Assembly (NCBI GenBank): GCA_937128795.1
Contig: CAKZMQ010000001.1
Coordinates: 124,001 to 188,000 of the forward strand
Direction: 5' to 3'
From: an uncultured Solirubrobacterales bacterium
Lineage (GTDB): Bacteria; Actinomycetota; Thermoleophilia; Solirubrobacterales; JACPNS01
Length of the DNA: 64,000 bases
Shown: in pieces, positions 61,726 to 64,000 of the stretch
How positions within the stretch are numbered: position 1 is the stretch's first letter
Layout: the number at the start of each line of letters is the position of its first letter
Made by a program: the position numbers and the translations under genes
The notes under the pieces: model-generated
The model's input: the letters and a program-made list of their open reading frames with translations, nothing else
What the model was told of the DNA's origin: nothing
Database searches by the model: none

Positions 61726-62220
61726 ATGGCCATCGTGCGCCCAGAACAATCCGGCGACGAGCCGGCGATCGCCGCGATTCACGTGGCTGCGTTCGAGGAC
61801 GCCTCGGAGGCCGATCTTGTCTCGCGACTACGCGCCAGCGAGGCCTGGGTGCCGGAATTGTCGCTGGTGGTCCAGCAAGAGGAACAGCTCGTCGCCCACG
61901 CGTTGTTTTCGCGCGTGACTGCAGGAGAGTCGGAGGCGCTCGTACTCGGCCCAATCGCAATCCTTCCCGACCACCAGCGCGGTGGTCTGGGGACGGCGCT
62001 CGTGCGAATGGGGCTCGAGCGCGCCCGCGGCCTCAAATTTGAATGCGTAGTGGCGATCGGGCCACCGGCGTTTCTTGCCTCCTGCGGATTCAGGCCGGCC
62101 GCTGCACGAGGATTGACGACCGAAATGGAGCTCCCTGACGAGGTTTTTCAGGTCGCCGAGCTCGCGCCGGCCGGAATCAGTCCCGGTCCGGTGCTCTGGC
62201 CGTCCGAGTGGGATTCCTGA
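61726..62220 (+). CDS. GNAT N-acetyltransferase (YhbS-like)
   Basis: A 164-residue GNAT protein. The N-terminal IVRPEQSGDEPAIAAIHVAAF is typical of the YhbS/COG3153 group. VVQQEEQLVAHALFSRV, LGPIAILPDHQRGGLGTALVRMGL (acetyl-CoA loop Q-RGGLG-A, about residues 83-95) and ASCGFRPAAARGL follow. The acceptor is unknown. Start as fixed by the promoter box. Confidence 0.87.
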   Translation: MAIVRPEQSGDEPAIAAIHVAAFEDASEADLVSRLRASEAWVPELSLVVQQEEQLVAHALFSRVTAGESEALVLGPIAILPDHQRGGLGTALVRMGLERARGLKFECVVAIGPPAFLASCGFRPAAARGLTTEMELPDEVFQVAELAPAGISPGPVLWPSEWDS

Positions 62221-62261
62221 GCGCCGCGCGACCCACTGTCGGCACTCAACTAAACAAGCAA

Positions 62262-62293
62262 TTGACATTCCGTCAGAGTGCCGTGCTTATGCT
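62262..62293 (+). promoter_or_regulatory. promoter of glycerophosphodiesterase gene (TTGACA / TATGCT)
   Basis: TTGACA at 62262-62267 and TATGCT at 62288-62293, with a spacer of 20 bases (long for a sigma-70-type promoter). The -10 box ends six bases before ATG 62300. Confidence 0.5.
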
Positions 62294-62299
62294 GGAGCG

Positions 62300-63037
62300 A
62301 TGAAACGAATCGGCCACAAGGGTGCTCACACCGTCGAACACGGCAACACCGTCGCGAGCTTCAACGTCGCGCGCGAACTCGGCGTGGACATGATCGAGTT
62401 CGACATCATGCGACATCCGTATGAGGACCGCGATCGTGGCGAACTAGTGATCGCGCATGATCCCGACGATGCGGCTGCCCGCGCCGAAACCAGCCTGCTG
62501 ACGATGGAGCAGGGGCTCGATCTGTTGGCGAGCGCGCAGTTCTCGAACATCGATCTCGACGTCGACATGAAGCACCGCGGATTCGAATTGCAGTTGATCG
62601 ACGCCCTTCAATCGCGTGACCTGATGGATCGCACGATCATCACCACGATGCATCTCGAGAGCCTGCGGTTGATCCGCGAGCACACCAAGAACGTAAAGCT
62701 CGGACTGACGATCCCGAAGGTGTCCCGCGACTGGCTCAACATGCCGCGAGCGGTCAAACCGATCCTCGCCGCCGGAATCATCGAGCACCGCCTACGCCAG
62801 CCGCCTCGCGTGGCGAAGCTGCTTGAGGCGGGCGAGATCGACGCCGTAATGGCGTTTCATGCAGTGGTCACACCGCGGCTCGTCAAAGCCGTCCACGAGT
62901 CCGGTGGCGAGCTCTACAGCTGGACCGTCGACGACAGCGAAACGATCGAGCGGCTGTTCTCGATGGGCGTCGATGGCGTCGTCAGCAACGATCCACGGCT
63001 GTTCGATGACGTGGCAGTGCAGACCGCCGTCGCCTGA
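62300..63037 (+). CDS. glycerophosphodiester phosphodiesterase
   Basis: A 245-residue GDPD-fold enzyme that hydrolyses glycerophosphodiesters. The first strand RIGHKGAH and LGVDMIEFDIMRHP supply the catalytic His and the metal Glu-Asp pair, followed by LVIAHDPDD (second His). SNIDLDVDMKHRG, GGELYSWTVDD and GVDGVVSNDPRLF complete the barrel. It is cytosolic because there is no signal peptide; the N-terminal Met is immediately followed by the first strand. It could recycle phospholipid headgroups. Confidence 0.9.
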   Translation: MKRIGHKGAHTVEHGNTVASFNVARELGVDMIEFDIMRHPYEDRDRGELVIAHDPDDAAARAETSLLTMEQGLDLLASAQFSNIDLDVDMKHRGFELQLIDALQSRDLMDRTIITTMHLESLRLIREHTKNVKLGLTIPKVSRDWLNMPRAVKPILAAGIIEHRLRQPPRVAKLLEAGEIDAVMAFHAVVTPRLVKAVHESGGELYSWTVDDSETIERLFSMGVDGVVSNDPRLFDDVAVQTAVA

Positions 63038-63100
63038 GTTTCGGTAGCTGAACTCGTCGATCTTCGGCGGACTACTGAGCAGCCGAGGCCGCTACGCGGA

Positions 63101-63106
63101 TATAAA
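63101..63106 (+). promoter_or_regulatory. -10-like box TATAAA of baeRF3-like gene
   Basis: TATAAAT, seven bases before ATG 63114, one base away from the TANNNT pattern. Confidence 0.45.
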
Positions 63107-63113
63107 TCCTGCA

Positions 63114-64000
63114 ATGCCCACACATACGGATATTCCAACACAGGCCGACGTCGCCAGTTTGATGAGTTCGCCGGCCCGGACATGCGCCTCGCTCTATCTC
63201 CCCACCTCGAACCTGCCAACTGAGGCCGAAGCGAACCGGATCGAATACAAGAATCTCGCCCACACGGCCGTTGAGCGATTGACCGCGTCCGGCGCGGACA
63301 AGCACGAAGTGCACGCGATCGCCGAAGCCTTCGACGAACTCGAACACGACGAGGACTTCTGGCGCCTGCAGGCCAGAAGTCTTGCTGTCTTCGCGACCGC
63401 AGACGGATTGCGAGCGTTTCGTCTGCCAAACAACTTGAGTTCGGCCGTCGAGGTCGCCGACCGATTTTTCGTGAAGCCGCTGTTACGCACGGTCGCATTC
63501 CCGCAGGCTGCATTCGTACTCGCGCTGTCGGTCAACGGAGTTCGATTGCTACAGATCTCCCCCGAGCCACCGGCGAAGTTGGTCAGTGTTCCGAACATGC
63601 CAGCCGATGCGCTGTCCGCCGTCGGGCGAACGTCACTCAAGGACAACGCACCGACTTCGCGCACACAGGGTGACGCAGGGCGCAAGCTTCGCCTCAGGCA
63701 GTACGCCCGCCGTGTCGAATCCGCGCTGCGTCCGATCCTCAGCGGGCGAAATCTTCCGCTGATCCTGGCGGCAACTGAGCCACTCGAATCGATCTATCGC
63801 GCGACGACCACCTACCCGGGACTCGCGAATCTGGTGATCGAGGGAAATCCCGACGAGATCCCCGACGAGCAACTGGACCAACGCGCGCGCAAAGTACTTG
63901 ACGATGTCTACGCCCACCAGGTGGCCGAAATAGCAGAGCTTTATGAGGTCCGCGCAAACGACGATCGAGCAACGTCTGATCTTGCTCGGGTGGCCCGCGC
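63114..64000 (+). CDS. baeRF3-like protein (bacterial archaeo-eukaryotic release factor family), 3' truncated
   Basis: About 295 residues are visible before the window ends, with no stop. The N-terminus has TCASLYLPTSNLPTEAEANRIEYKNLAHTAVERL (in parts, about residues 24-57). Then come EDFWRLQARSLAVFATADGLRAFRLP, DRFFVKPLLRTV and FVLALSVNGVRLLQ. YPGLANLVIEGNPDEI lies near the end. These blocks match the bacterial release-factor-like (baeRF3) proteins, often annotated as chemotaxis proteins. The family is proposed to act at stalled ribosomes. It would normally be about 360-390 residues, so some 70-100 residues are missing. Confidence 0.82.
   Translation, partial: MPTHTDIPTQADVASLMSSPARTCASLYLPTSNLPTEAEANRIEYKNLAHTAVERLTASGADKHEVHAIAEAFDELEHDEDFWRLQARSLAVFATADGLRAFRLPNNLSSAVEVADRFFVKPLLRTVAFPQAAFVLALSVNGVRLLQISPEPPAKLVSVPNMPADALSAVGRTSLKDNAPTSRTQGDAGRKLRLRQYARRVESALRPILSGRNLPLILAATEPLESIYRATTTYPGLANLVIEGNPDEIPDEQLDQRARKVLDDVYAHQVAEIAELYEVRANDDRATSDLARVAR

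Overview
This 64-kb window is a gene-dense stretch of a bacterial chromosome, roughly 60% GC by eye, from a heterotrophic, aerobic actinobacterium. The evidence for the phylum is a PucR/CdaR regulator, a class III adenylate cyclase with the Rv1264-type regulatory region, a glmU-prs pair, GpgS (glucosyl-3-phosphoglycerate synthase), a split acyl-CoA mutase with actinobacterial-type acyl-CoA carboxylase subunits, and very frequent TANNNT -10 boxes only 6-11 bases before start codons (leaderless genes). The gene set resembles Thermoleophilia/Solirubrobacterales more than Streptomyces or mycobacteria, but this placement is an inference.

Layout. 1-4.4 kb: end of ispE, a DedA-PAP2 fusion, a PucR regulator and an SRPBCC protein. 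4.4-10.2 kb: VOC protein, recQ, lemA plus a partner membrane protein, a DEAD-box RNA helicase, then a structured inverted-repeat element directly abutting tRNA-Gln(UUG). 10.3-11.8 kb: amidase. 11.8-14.03 kb: an AT-richer accessory cassette of an AAA ATPase and an RloB/TOPRIM-like protein, which looks like a two-gene anti-phage (AbiL/RloAB-like) system. 14.0-17.3 kb: flavodoxin-fold reductase, glmU, prs. 17.3-18.3 kb: haloalkane dehalogenase. 18.3-27.9 kb: surface polysaccharide locus (GT4, O-antigen-ligase/Wzy-like protein, polyprenyl-phosphate sugar-1-phosphate transferase, two methyltransferases, UDP-glucuronate decarboxylase-like enzyme). 28-33.97 kb: acyl-CoA mutase large subunit, small proteins, a voltage-gated ion channel, acyl-CoA carboxylase beta subunit. 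34-37 kb: katG and two small genes, one perhaps a carboxylase epsilon subunit. 37.1-42.4 kb: assimilatory sulfate reduction operon (sulfite reductase, APS reductase, APS kinase, ATP sulfurylase, TauE/SafE transporter). 43.1-46.0 kb: biotin carboxylase/BCCP and a methyltransferase. 46-49 kb: rhomboid protease, MFS transporter, haloacid dehalogenase. 49.1-51.2 kb: sucCD with a clear intrinsic terminator. 51.3-56.2 kb: small CxxC protein, SGNH hydrolase with no ordinary start codon, aminotransferase, adenylate cyclase, DtxR-family repressor, glycerate kinase. 56.3-60.5 kb: HAD phosphatase and gpgS (probable glucosylglycerate synthesis), and an MrfA-like helicase diverging from gpgS. 60.5-64 kb: M23 peptidase, GNAT, glycerophosphodiester phosphodiesterase, and the start of a baeRF3-like protein cut by the window edge.

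The carboxylase alpha and beta chains, the possible epsilon chain, the acyl-CoA mutase and sucCD fit together as a route from propionyl- or related acyl-CoA esters into the TCA cycle, although the genes are dispersed. Several convergent gene pairs are separated by long perfect or near-perfect palindromes; one palindrome family occurs twice (48.24 and 56.20 kb).

The points most worth following are the AAA-ATPase/RloB cassette, the inverted-repeat element abutting tRNA-Gln, the recurrent palindromes, the pervasive leaderless promoters (which correct many start sites), the apparent CTG start of the SGNH hydrolase, and the His-for-Tyr substitution in the acyl-CoA mutase.
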